A program made the translations under genes and the position numbers. Shown piece after piece: positions 1 to 5,606 of a stretch of DNA of 5,606 nt. Under the pieces are notes generated by a model, which did no database searches, was not told where the DNA came from, and worked only from the letters and a program-made list of their open reading frames with translations. Every line of letters begins with the position of its first letter. Within the stretch, counting starts at the first letter, position 1. The stretch is from 38-11 sp927435965 (GTDB lineage: Bacteria; Bacillota; Clostridia; Tissierellales; Dethiosulfatibacteraceae): contig CAKMKB010000084.1 of the NCBI GenBank assembly GCA_927435965.1, positions 1-5,606 on the forward strand. Direction: 5' to 3'.

Positions 1-17
1 GTGAACAAGGAGAAATT

Positions 18-773
18 ATGGATGATAAGCTTACAGCCATCGGTAAAACAATCGAGATATTAAAGGCATTCGCCAAAGAACCGTACTCTTATAGTGCTCA
101 AGAGCTTAGTAATGCATTAGGCATTAACAGAACAACTGTTCACAGGATTTTAAATGAGCTTGAACAGGAATTGTTTGTTGTGCAAAATAATCTGAATAAA
201 AAATATACAATTGGACCCTCTATGTATCATATAGGGTCCAAATATTTATATAGAAATAGTAATTTTTTGGAAATCAGAACAATAGTTGATAATATTGCTG
301 TGGGAACAAAACAAAACATTGGCTATACAGTCATTGAAAATGATAAGATTATAAACCTTTATGAATCCGAAATAGCTATGCCCGTCAGAATTACCTATCA
401 GTACGGATCTTATTTCCCGATAAACCGTGGTGCGTACGGAAAAACAATCATGGCTTTCTATAAGCCATTGGAAAAGCTAGAAGAACTTGTAAGATCAACA
501 AAACTTGAAGGAACCACTCCGAACTCTATAACAGACCCTGAAGAATTACTGTTGGTATACAAAAGAATAAGAGAACAAGGCTATACAATCAGCAATGAAG
601 AAAATCTGCTTGGAGCCTTGGGTATTGGTGTACCTATCTTTAATTCTGAGGGTAACATACATGGGTGCATTGCTTTGGCAGCAGCAAAAAGCATGATGAC
701 CGATGAGAGTATTTTGTTTTACATTGGGGCGTTGAAAAAAGGTGCGAGAGAAATCAGTAAGTATATTGTATGA
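18..773 (+). CDS. IclR-family transcriptional regulator
   Basis: A 251-residue cytoplasmic DNA-binding regulator, full length for the IclR family (about 250-270 residues). The N-terminus (about 5-60) is a winged helix-turn-helix: residues 26-34 (SAQELSNAL) and the following INRTTVHRILNELEQ (36-50) fit helix, turn and recognition helix. The rest (about 75-250) is the IclR effector-binding domain, recognised by NRGAYGKTIMAFY (136-148) and by the ENLLGALGIGVPIFNSEG stretch (195-212) followed by GCIALAAAKS. The ATG is supported by AAGGAGA at 7-13, five bases upstream. It is codirectional with, and 58 bases ahead of, a transporter and three amide hydrolases, so it probably controls them, and perhaps itself, in response to a pathway metabolite. 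Activator or repressor cannot be told. Its promoter region lies outside the window. A near-palindrome lies within its coding sequence at 211-241. Confidence 0.95.
   Translation: MDDKLTAIGKTIEILKAFAKEPYSYSAQELSNALGINRTTVHRILNELEQELFVVQNNLNKKYTIGPSMYHIGSKYLYRNSNFLEIRTIVDNIAVGTKQNIGYTVIENDKIINLYESEIAMPVRITYQYGSYFPINRGAYGKTIMAFYKPLEKLEELVRSTKLEGTTPNSITDPEELLLVYKRIREQGYTISNEENLLGALGIGVPIFNSEGNIHGCIALAAAKSMMTDESILFYIGALKKGAREISKYIV
211..241. repeat. Intragenic inverted repeat in the IclR gene
   Basis: The arms 211-223 and 229-241 are complementary at 12 of 13 positions around a 5-base spacer. The outer nine pairs (TTGGACCCT / AGGGTCCAA) are perfect and the only mismatch is 220/232. The repeat lies in codons 65-75 of the regulator gene. 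It could be a chance product of the coding sequence, an mRNA hairpin or an internal protein-binding site. Only the symmetry itself is seen; no function is shown. Confidence 0.5.
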
Positions 774-780
774 AGGGAGG
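774..780 (+). promoter_or_regulatory. Strong Shine-Dalgarno with no full-length gene after it
   Basis: AGGGAGG begins directly after the regulator's TGA stop, four bases before an ATG at 785. That ATG opens only a five-codon ORF. The transporter's own AGGAGG (821-826) is separate and 41 bases further on, so this first site is not needed to start the transporter. Confidence 0.4.
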
Positions 781-784
781 GTTA

Positions 785-802
785 ATGAAAAGCATCTTTT
801 AA
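785..802 (+). CDS. Five-codon mini-ORF (possible leader or gene remnant)
   Basis: The ORF reads M-K-S-I-F-stop and is preceded by a good ribosome-binding site (774-780). It overlaps a small AAAAG-CAT-CTTTT inverted repeat (788-800). It shares its first four residues, MKSI, with the amidohydrolase starting at 3498, which could be coincidence or a remnant of rearrangement. It contains no regulatory codon run, such as repeated codons for one amino acid, that would mark a classical attenuator peptide. It may be translated, possibly helping couple the regulator to the transporter, or it may mean nothing. Confidence 0.2.
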   Translation: MKSIF

Positions 803-831
803 GATAAAACAATAAAAATTAGGAGGATTTT

Positions 832-2247
832 ATGTCAGAACCAACAGTAGTAATCAAAAAGAAATCAAAAGTTCCACATACCTACGTTATATTATTCACA
901 GTTATTATTATAATGGCAATCTTGACTTATATCATACCAGCAGGTGAATTTGACAGGGTGGAAGACCCCAATACTGGAAGAACTGTTGTAGACCCAGCTT
1001 CTTTCCATGCAGTCGATCAAAATCCTGCAACACCTTTCGATCTGGTACAATCTGTGCCTAAAGGGATGAATGCTGCAGCAGGCATCATTTTCTTCATCTT
1101 TATCATCGGCGGTGCTTTTCAGATCATCACGGCTACAGGAGCCATTGAAGCGGGTATCAGTAGGGTTGCTGTTAAGTTGGCAGGCAACGATATACTGATG
1201 ATTCCAATCTTTACGATAGTTTTCTCAATATTTGGTGGAACTATCGGTATGGCTGAGGAGGCCATCGTATTCGTTCCAATTGGTATCGCTCTGGCAAGAG
1301 CATTAGGTTATGACGCACTTGTTGGTACAGCAATGGTAACTTTGGGCGCAGCATGTGGATTCACATCAGGCTTTATGAATCCTTTTACGGTAGGAGTTGC
1401 TCAGGGAATATCTGAATTGCCGTTATTCTCAGGTATTGCATTCAGATTTGTAATACTAGCGGTTATGCTGGTATTGGTCAATATTTATTTGTTAAGATAC
1501 GCTAAAAAAGTAAAAGCAGATCCAGAAACTAGTATTGTCAGAGAATTGGAATTAGAAGAAGCCGATCATAAAATTGACTTGTCAAATCTTCCAGAGCTTA
1601 ATTCTCGTCATATTGTTACTTTATTGGTTCTTGCAGCTGGTTTAGCAGCAATTGTTTATGGAGTTTTCTCACTTGGATGGTATATCACAGAAATCGCTAC
1701 AGTATTCCTAGCAATAGGTATCATCGGTGGTTTTGTAGGTAAATTGGGTCCAAGCAGAGTTGCACAAGAATTTGTAATAGGTGCTAGAGGCATCGTATTT
1801 GGAGCATTGGTAGTTGGTATTGCAAGAGGTATCCTAGTCATTATGACAGATGGTTTCATCATAGACTCCATCATCAACGGATTGGCTGCTGCCATTGATA
1901 ATCTGCCAACAGCCATTGCAGTGTTGGGTATGTATTTTGTTCAGGTTATCTTGAACTTCTTCATCCCATCCGGAAGTGGACAGGCAGCGGCAACTATGCC
2001 AATTATGGCACCATTAGCTGATGTTATCGGAATCAATAGACAGGTTGCTGTTACAGCATTCCAATTTGGAGATGGTATAACAAACTCTATTATCCCGACT
2101 TCAGCAGCATTGATGGGCGTACTGTCAGTAGCAAAGATTCCTTATGAGAAATGGTTTAAGTTTGTATATCCGATGACAATAATCTGGATTGCAATGGGTG
2201 CTGTTTTCTTAATCATAGCAAACATAATAGATTACGGACCGTTTTAA
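832..2247 (+). CDS. YfcC-family (DcuC-like) inner-membrane carrier
   Basis: A 471-residue multi-pass membrane protein, full length for the YfcC/C4-dicarboxylate anaerobic carrier group. A short basic N-terminus (KKKSK, 9-13) precedes the first membrane segment (about 17-36). Further hydrophobic spans lie near 83-102, 121-139, 142-158, 163-181, 201-223, 260-280, 284-303, 316-337, 360-378 and 444-466. A charged cytoplasm-like linker lies at about 224-258. Family-type polar re-entrant motifs are seen: GFMNPFTVGVAQ (180-191), FFIPSGSGQAAATMP (376-390) and FQFGDGITNSIIPTSA (410-425). The arrangement of two similar halves, each with a G/S/N/P-rich loop, is typical of ion-coupled carriers of this superfamily. 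The ATG has AGGAGG five bases upstream (821-826). Substrates of YfcC proteins are mostly undefined. The three downstream amide hydrolases suggest an N-acyl amino acid, amide-linked amino acid or small peptide anion; this is inference from context. Confidence 0.93.
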   Translation: MSEPTVVIKKKSKVPHTYVILFTVIIIMAILTYIIPAGEFDRVEDPNTGRTVVDPASFHAVDQNPATPFDLVQSVPKGMNAAAGIIFFIFIIGGAFQIITATGAIEAGISRVAVKLAGNDILMIPIFTIVFSIFGGTIGMAEEAIVFVPIGIALARALGYDALVGTAMVTLGAACGFTSGFMNPFTVGVAQGISELPLFSGIAFRFVILAVMLVLVNIYLLRYAKKVKADPETSIVRELELEEADHKIDLSNLPELNSRHIVTLLVLAAGLAAIVYGVFSLGWYITEIATVFLAIGIIGGFVGKLGPSRVAQEFVIGARGIVFGALVVGIARGILVIMTDGFIIDSIINGLAAAIDNLPTAIAVLGMYFVQVILNFFIPSGSGQAAATMPIMAPLADVIGINRQVAVTAFQFGDGITNSIIPTSAALMGVLSVAKIPYEKWFKFVYPMTIIWIAMGAVFLIIANIIDYGPF

Positions 2248-2254
2248 GGGGGAG
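2247..2254 (+). promoter_or_regulatory. Ribosome-binding site that decides the M20 start
   Basis: AGGGGGAG overlaps the last base of the transporter stop codon and ends five bases before the ATG at 2260. An in-frame GTG at 2254 overlaps the final G of this site, so it lacks usable spacing. The ATG is therefore the better start. Translation of the hydrolase is probably coupled to that of the transporter. Confidence 0.65.
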
Positions 2255-2259
2255 TGATC

Positions 2260-3447
2260 ATGTTGGACATCACGAAATTTTACACTCAGGATGAAGTAGT
2301 TAAATTGACGCAGAATCTTGTCCAAATCCCTAGCCATAAGGATGTACCAGGTAGGGAAAAGGAAGTATCTGATTACATTTATAGATTCTGCAAAGAGAAC
2401 GGACTTGAAGCTGAGCTAAAATCAGTTGATGGCGATAGAAACAATGTATATATTTATTTAAGAGGGACAGGTACAGGATCTACTTTGATATTGAATGGAC
2501 ATACGGATACTGTTCCACCCTATGAGATGATAGTTGACCCCTATAAGGCTGAAATCAGAGATGGTTTTGTCTGGGGCAGAGGAACAAATGATATGAAAGG
2601 GGCTGTGGCATGTATGATCATGTCCGCCCTGGCTCTAAAAAGATCCGGTACGAAACTACCTGGAGATATCATTGTAACGGCAGTCATCGGTGAAGAAGAG
2701 GAAAGCGAAGGAACCGAGGATCTGGTTCTCTCAGGCATCAAAGCTGATGGTGCTATCGTTGGCGAACCATCGAATTATGAGTTTGCCATCGGACACCGGG
2801 GACTGGAGTGGCTGGAAGTGTTATTTACTGGCAAGACAGCCCATGGTGGTGTACCCAATGAAGGAATCAACGCCATTTCCAAAGCTGCCGACTTTATCAA
2901 AGCAGTCGAGAGAGACATCATTCCCAAGCTAGAAACCAGGTACAATGAGTTTATGGGTCCTTCAGTCATGAATTTCGGTCGAATTGAAGGTGGGACTCAA
3001 CCGTCAACTGTAGCAGACAGCTGTTCGCTTAAGATTGATAGAAGATACATTGTTGGCGAAACGGTGGAATCTGTCTTGAAGGAGTATTATGATGTGATAG
3101 AGCATATCAAATCATATGACAAGGAATTCCAGGCAGAACTGATCAGAATGGATTCAGGACAGATGAAGCAATTTGACCATATGTATCATTATACCGAACC
3201 AAGTGCAAAAATTGTTAAAACCGTAGAAAAGATTCTTCAGGGACATCTGAACCATAAGCCTGAGATTACGAGAAAGAGGGGTTGGACAGATGCTGCGACA
3301 TTATCTTATTACGGCAAGATTCCGACAGTTATAACGGGTCCTGGAAATATCAGTTACTCCCATAAAAAGGATGAAAGAATTCCAGTGATTGATTTATATA
3401 ACTATGTAAAAATCTATAGTGAAATTGCTATGGAGTTCTGTGGCTAA
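2260..3447 (+). CDS. M20-family metallopeptidase/deacylase (ArgE/DapE type)
   Basis: A 395-residue predicted cytoplasmic, two-metal (usually zinc) amide hydrolase, normal length for the ArgE/DapE/carboxypeptidase G2 group. The whole family signature is visible, numbered from the ATG at 2260. HTDT (81-84) supplies metal ligand His81 and the supporting Asp83. GTNDMKG (109-115) supplies bridging Asp111. GEEE (144-147) supplies catalytic Glu145 and metal ligand Glu146. GEPS (168-171) supplies Glu169, and YSHKKDE (366-372) supplies His368. GHRG (178-181) and TAHGG (194-198) mark entry to the dimerisation/lid domain (about 178-290). All expected metal ligands are present, so the enzyme should be active. 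The family removes acyl groups or cleaves peptide-like amides from amino acids; which substrate is used here is not readable. No signal peptide is seen. It starts 12 bases after the transporter stop, which implies co-transcription. A GTG at 2254 would add two residues but lacks ribosome-binding-site spacing. Confidence 0.93.
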   Translation: MLDITKFYTQDEVVKLTQNLVQIPSHKDVPGREKEVSDYIYRFCKENGLEAELKSVDGDRNNVYIYLRGTGTGSTLILNGHTDTVPPYEMIVDPYKAEIRDGFVWGRGTNDMKGAVACMIMSALALKRSGTKLPGDIIVTAVIGEEEESEGTEDLVLSGIKADGAIVGEPSNYEFAIGHRGLEWLEVLFTGKTAHGGVPNEGINAISKAADFIKAVERDIIPKLETRYNEFMGPSVMNFGRIEGGTQPSTVADSCSLKIDRRYIVGETVESVLKEYYDVIEHIKSYDKEFQAELIRMDSGQMKQFDHMYHYTEPSAKIVKTVEKILQGHLNHKPEITRKRGWTDAATLSYYGKIPTVITGPGNISYSHKKDERIPVIDLYNYVKIYSEIAMEFCG

Positions 3448-3452
3448 ACCAT

Positions 3453-3486
3453 AACCAGGCAGCTTAGCTGCCTGGTTTATTCTTTT
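3453..3486 (+). terminator. Hairpin with T-rich tail between operon genes
   Basis: The arms AACCAGGCAGC (3453-3463) and GCTGCCTGGTT (3467-3477) are perfectly complementary over 11 bp with a 3-base TTA loop. The following bases, TATTCTTTT (3478-3486), form an interrupted T-rich tail. This has the form of an intrinsic terminator, but the T run is broken by A and C, and the ribosome-binding site of the next gene begins at the very next base. It may be a partial terminator that lowers expression of the two downstream genes, or an mRNA-stabilising or processing hairpin. No promoter is evident between it and the next gene. Confidence 0.65.
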
Positions 3487-3492
3487 AGGAGG
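3487..3492 (+). promoter_or_regulatory. Ribosome-binding site supporting a GTG start
   Basis: AGGAGG lies five bases (TTTAA) before the GTG at 3498. Translation from that GTG begins MKSIKIINGLV, the usual first beta-strand of amidohydrolases of this type. This confirms the non-ATG start. The site directly follows the T-rich tail of the hairpin. Confidence 0.75.
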
Positions 3493-3497
3493 TTTAA

Positions 3498-4862
3498 GTG
3501 AAATCAATTAAAATAATCAATGGACTAGTACCGGATTTTGAAAAGATGCTAATGATTCAAAAGGATATTTTACTGGAAGACGGCAAGGTATCACAAATTG
3601 GAAACATCTCCAAAGAAGCGGATATCAATATTGATGCGAAAGGCAAGATTGTTTCTCCGGGATTTATCGATATCCACATGCATGAAGAAGAACTAGATAT
3701 GACAGAAAAAGACCCATACTTCATAGCCTATTATGAGTTGAAGATGGGCGTCACCACCTGTGTGGGTGGCAATTGTGGCGCTAATAGACAAAGTGTTGAG
3801 GACTTCATTGGTTTTATTCAGCAGAATGGATCCCCGGTCAATTATATGATGTATCTGGGACATAACTTTCTAAGAAGCGCTGTAGGCATAGAAGATCGGT
3901 ATAGAGCATCAACTAAAAATGAAATTGAACAAATGAAACAGTTGTTAAGAAAATACGTGCCTACAGGTATTGTCGGCATTTCATACGGAATAGAGTACTC
4001 GCCTGGCATAGAGACAGAAGAGATAATCGATCTGGCGCGTAGTCTGGATTCGGATAAATATCTACTATCAGCCCATTTCAGATCAGATGTGGAAAAAAGC
4101 GTTGAAGCTATCACTGAGCTGATCGAAATCTCAAAAGCGTCAAAACTCCCTATGCAGATATCGCATATTGGTAGTTGCAGTGCCTATGGCTACATGGATG
4201 AGGGTTTGAAAACTATCATAAAAGCAAGAATGGAAGGAGCTGATGTATTCGCAGATTGTTATCCCTATGATGCTTTTGGCACTTTCATAGGATCTGCCGC
4301 ATTTGATGACGGATGTTTTGAGAAGTGGAACAGGACCTATAGTGATGTATTGTTGACTGAAGAACCCTTCAAAAATGTCAGATGCACTGAAGAAATCTTC
4401 TTCAAAGCCCGTAAAGATTATCCTGATATGATAGCTGTGGCATTTGTTATGAATGAGTCAGAGATTATTCAAGCACTTCAAGCACCATTTGTTTTTGTAG
4501 GCAGTGATGGCGTTTACAGAAAAGACAGCGGACATCCAAGAGGAGCAGGAAGCTTTCCTAAAGTTCTCTCTAGGTACGTAAGAGAGAACAAAAACCTGGA
4601 TTTGGTTGATGCCTTGTGGAAAATGACTTTAGGTCCAGCAAATAGGCTCAGACTCTACAAAAAAGGCGAAATCAAGACAGGAATGGATGCAGATATTACA
4701 ATCTTTGATCCTCAAACAATCAGGGATAAGGCAACCTTTGAACAACCGACACTTTCGCCAGAGGGTATAGAGTTTGTTATTGTTAATGGAGAAATTGCAG
4801 TAGAAAACAATCAGGTGAAGAACGGAAGATTGGGAAAATTTGTCAGATATAATTTAGAATAG
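3498..4862 (+). CDS. D-aminoacylase-like amidohydrolase (N-acyl-D-amino-acid deacylase family)
   Basis: A 454-residue metal-dependent amidohydrolase, slightly shorter than typical D-aminoacylases (about 480-530). A small N-terminal beta domain (1-55) leads into the barrel at SPGFIDIHMH (53-62), where His60 and His62 form the HxH metal site. GNCG (91-94) carries Cys93, the position of the metal-binding cysteine characteristic of D-aminoacylases. GIEYSPG (164-170), SAHFRSD (191-197, His193) and SHIGS (222-226, His223) follow. GSDG (335-338) gives the likely catalytic Asp337, and HPRGAGSFPKVLSRYVRE (346-363) is a strong D-aminoacylase signature. The C-terminal strand GEIKTGMDADITIFD (390-404) closes the beta domain. 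Family members hydrolyse N-acyl-D-amino acids to a D-amino acid and a carboxylate. Some barrel motifs differ from the well-studied enzymes, so the exact substrate is open. No signal peptide is visible. The gene uses a GTG start and ends eight bases before the next gene, implying co-translation. Confidence 0.88.
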   Translation: MKSIKIINGLVPDFEKMLMIQKDILLEDGKVSQIGNISKEADINIDAKGKIVSPGFIDIHMHEEELDMTEKDPYFIAYYELKMGVTTCVGGNCGANRQSVEDFIGFIQQNGSPVNYMMYLGHNFLRSAVGIEDRYRASTKNEIEQMKQLLRKYVPTGIVGISYGIEYSPGIETEEIIDLARSLDSDKYLLSAHFRSDVEKSVEAITELIEISKASKLPMQISHIGSCSAYGYMDEGLKTIIKARMEGADVFADCYPYDAFGTFIGSAAFDDGCFEKWNRTYSDVLLTEEPFKNVRCTEEIFFKARKDYPDMIAVAFVMNESEIIQALQAPFVFVGSDGVYRKDSGHPRGAGSFPKVLSRYVRENKNLDLVDALWKMTLGPANRLRLYKKGEIKTGMDADITIFDPQTIRDKATFEQPTLSPEGIEFVIVNGEIAVENNQVKNGRLGKFVRYNLE

Positions 4863-4870
4863 GAGGATTT

Positions 4871-5584
4871 ATGAAAGAGAGAATTAAAGAACTGGCTAAT
4901 AAGCTGGAAAAAGAATTCATTGAGCTTAGCGATGAAATTTACAAAAATCCTGAGTTGGGCTACGAGGAGTATAACTCCTGCAGACTGCACGAAGAGATCC
5001 TGGAAAAGTATGGTTTTAACGTCACAAAGAAATACCTTGGCGTCGATACTGCTTTCAGAGCAGAGTACAAATCTGCTAAAGAAGGTCCAACTATAGCATT
5101 TATGTCTGAATATGATGCATTACCGGGTATTGGACATGGATGCGGACACAATATCTTAGGAACAACCAGTACAGGTTCTGGAATCATACTAAAGCATCTT
5201 GTAGATGATATAGGTGGAAGGGTTATTGTGTTTGGAACACCTGCAGAAGAAACAAGTGGGGCAAAAGTTTTGTTTGTTGAAAAAGGTGCTTTCGACGATG
5301 TTGATGTGGCCTTGGTTGCTCATCCCAATATGTCATATAATAAAAGTGGAAAATCACTAGCTCTCGTTGCCATTCAATTTGATTATAAAGGCAAGCCATC
5401 CCACGCAGCATCATCGCCAGAAAAAGGAATCAATGCATTGGATGCTGTAATCAACACCTTCAACAATGTCAATGCTTTAAGACAGCAGACCAAGCCGGAG
5501 GCTAGAATTCATGGCGTTATCAAGGATGGAGGGAAAGCAGCCAACATCATTCCCGATTACTGTATGGCTCAAGTATCTTTGTAA
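4871..5584 (+). CDS. M20D amidohydrolase (AbgB/aminoacylase-like), C-terminally truncated
   Basis: The 237 residues correspond to the first part of an M20D enzyme, which normally has about 380-470. NPELGYEE (26-33) is the family N-terminal motif. SEYDALPGIGHGCGHN (79-94) contains the metal-site Cys91 and His93. TPAEET (123-128) carries the Glu126/Glu127 pair and AHPN (150-153) the ligand His151. The lid domain begins at about 165, with PSHAA (176-180, His178), and breaks off just after NIIPDY (225-230), where intact homologues continue into the rest of the lid and the second half of the catalytic domain. The last metal-binding His is therefore missing and the product as read should be inactive. 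The cause may be a real nonsense or frameshift mutation, or a sequencing error close to the contig end. AGGAGG (4861-4866) sits four bases before the ATG. M20D relatives hydrolyse N-acyl or aminobenzoyl amino acids, indole-3-acetyl amino acids and similar amides. Confidence 0.85.
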   Translation: MKERIKELANKLEKEFIELSDEIYKNPELGYEEYNSCRLHEEILEKYGFNVTKKYLGVDTAFRAEYKSAKEGPTIAFMSEYDALPGIGHGCGHNILGTTSTGSGIILKHLVDDIGGRVIVFGTPAEETSGAKVLFVEKGAFDDVDVALVAHPNMSYNKSGKSLALVAIQFDYKGKPSHAASSPEKGINALDAVINTFNNVNALRQQTKPEARIHGVIKDGGKAANIIPDYCMAQVSL

Positions 5585-5606
5585 CTCCCAATTCTTTAAG
5601 ATGACC

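Noticed and set aside
788..800. AAAAG-CAT-CTTTT hairpin as a terminator after the regulator gene
   Set aside because: The stem is only 5 bp and almost all A-T, and it is too weak to act as an intrinsic terminator.
546..812. 88-codon minus-strand ORF opposite the end of the IclR gene
   Set aside because: It is antisense to well-supported coding sequence, its translation has no recognisable domain, and all surrounding genes are on the plus strand.
774..831. Possible promoter for the transporter in the 58-base gap
   Set aside because: AT-rich -10-like strings such as TAAGAT exist, but no -35-like hexamer sits at a suitable distance. The gap is better read as an intra-operon spacer.
2690..2932. 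80-codon plus-strand ORF in another frame inside the first M20 gene
   Set aside because: It overlaps the catalytic core of a protein with a full set of family motifs. Its own translation is low-complexity and unrecognised, so it is a frame shadow.
3842..4114. 90-codon minus-strand ORF opposite the amidohydrolase
   Set aside because: It is an antisense shadow with no recognisable domain.
4563..4589. 9-bp perfect inverted repeat (GTTCTCTCT / AGAGAGAAC) with a 9-base loop inside the amidohydrolase gene
   Set aside because: It falls in codons for a conserved protein motif (VLSRYVREN) whose codons largely dictate the sequence. There is no T-rich tail, and the position well before the gene end makes a regulatory role unlikely.
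1..5606. Mobile element, CRISPR, toxin-antitoxin or defence system
   Set aside because: No transposase, integrase, regularly spaced repeats, terminal repeats or nuclease-type genes are present. The content is consistently metabolic.

Overview
The window is AT-rich, densely coded and entirely plus-strand. It carries five genes in one orientation, with strong AGGAGG-type Shine-Dalgarno sites, frequent AGA arginine codons and short gaps. This suggests a low-GC Gram-positive anaerobe (Clostridia/Tissierellia-like Bacillota). That placement is inferred from composition and gene style; there is no rRNA or other phylogenetic marker here.

Layout: an IclR-family transcriptional regulator (18-773); a YfcC/DcuC-type multi-pass membrane carrier (832-2247); an M20 metallopeptidase/deacylase of the ArgE/DapE type (2260-3447); a D-aminoacylase-like amidohydrolase (3498-4862); and a second, different M20 enzyme of the AbgB/aminoacylase-like M20D type (4871-5584). 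The last gene stops early, at about 60% of its family's usual length, only 22 bases before the window ends. Gaps between genes are 58, 12, 50 and 8 bases, so the set reads as one catabolic operon. I see no RNA gene, mobile element, CRISPR array or convincing promoter. Any promoter or operator upstream of the regulator lies outside the window, because only 17 bases precede it.

Working model (inference): the carrier imports an organic anion such as an N-acylated or amide-linked amino acid or small peptide. Up to three metal-dependent amide hydrolases of different fold or subfamily then release amino acids, one of them resembling enzymes that act on N-acyl-D-amino acids. The IclR protein would switch the set on or off in response to a small-molecule ligand. 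The true substrate cannot be read from the sequence.

Non-coding structure is sparse but has some points of interest. A perfect 11-bp hairpin with a T-rich tail lies between the third and fourth genes and abuts the next ribosome-binding site. A strong but apparently orphan ribosome-binding site drives a five-codon ORF between regulator and transporter. A 31-base near-palindrome lies inside the regulator gene. The window looks like a substrate-utilisation operon with an unassigned substrate, not a defence or mobile system.
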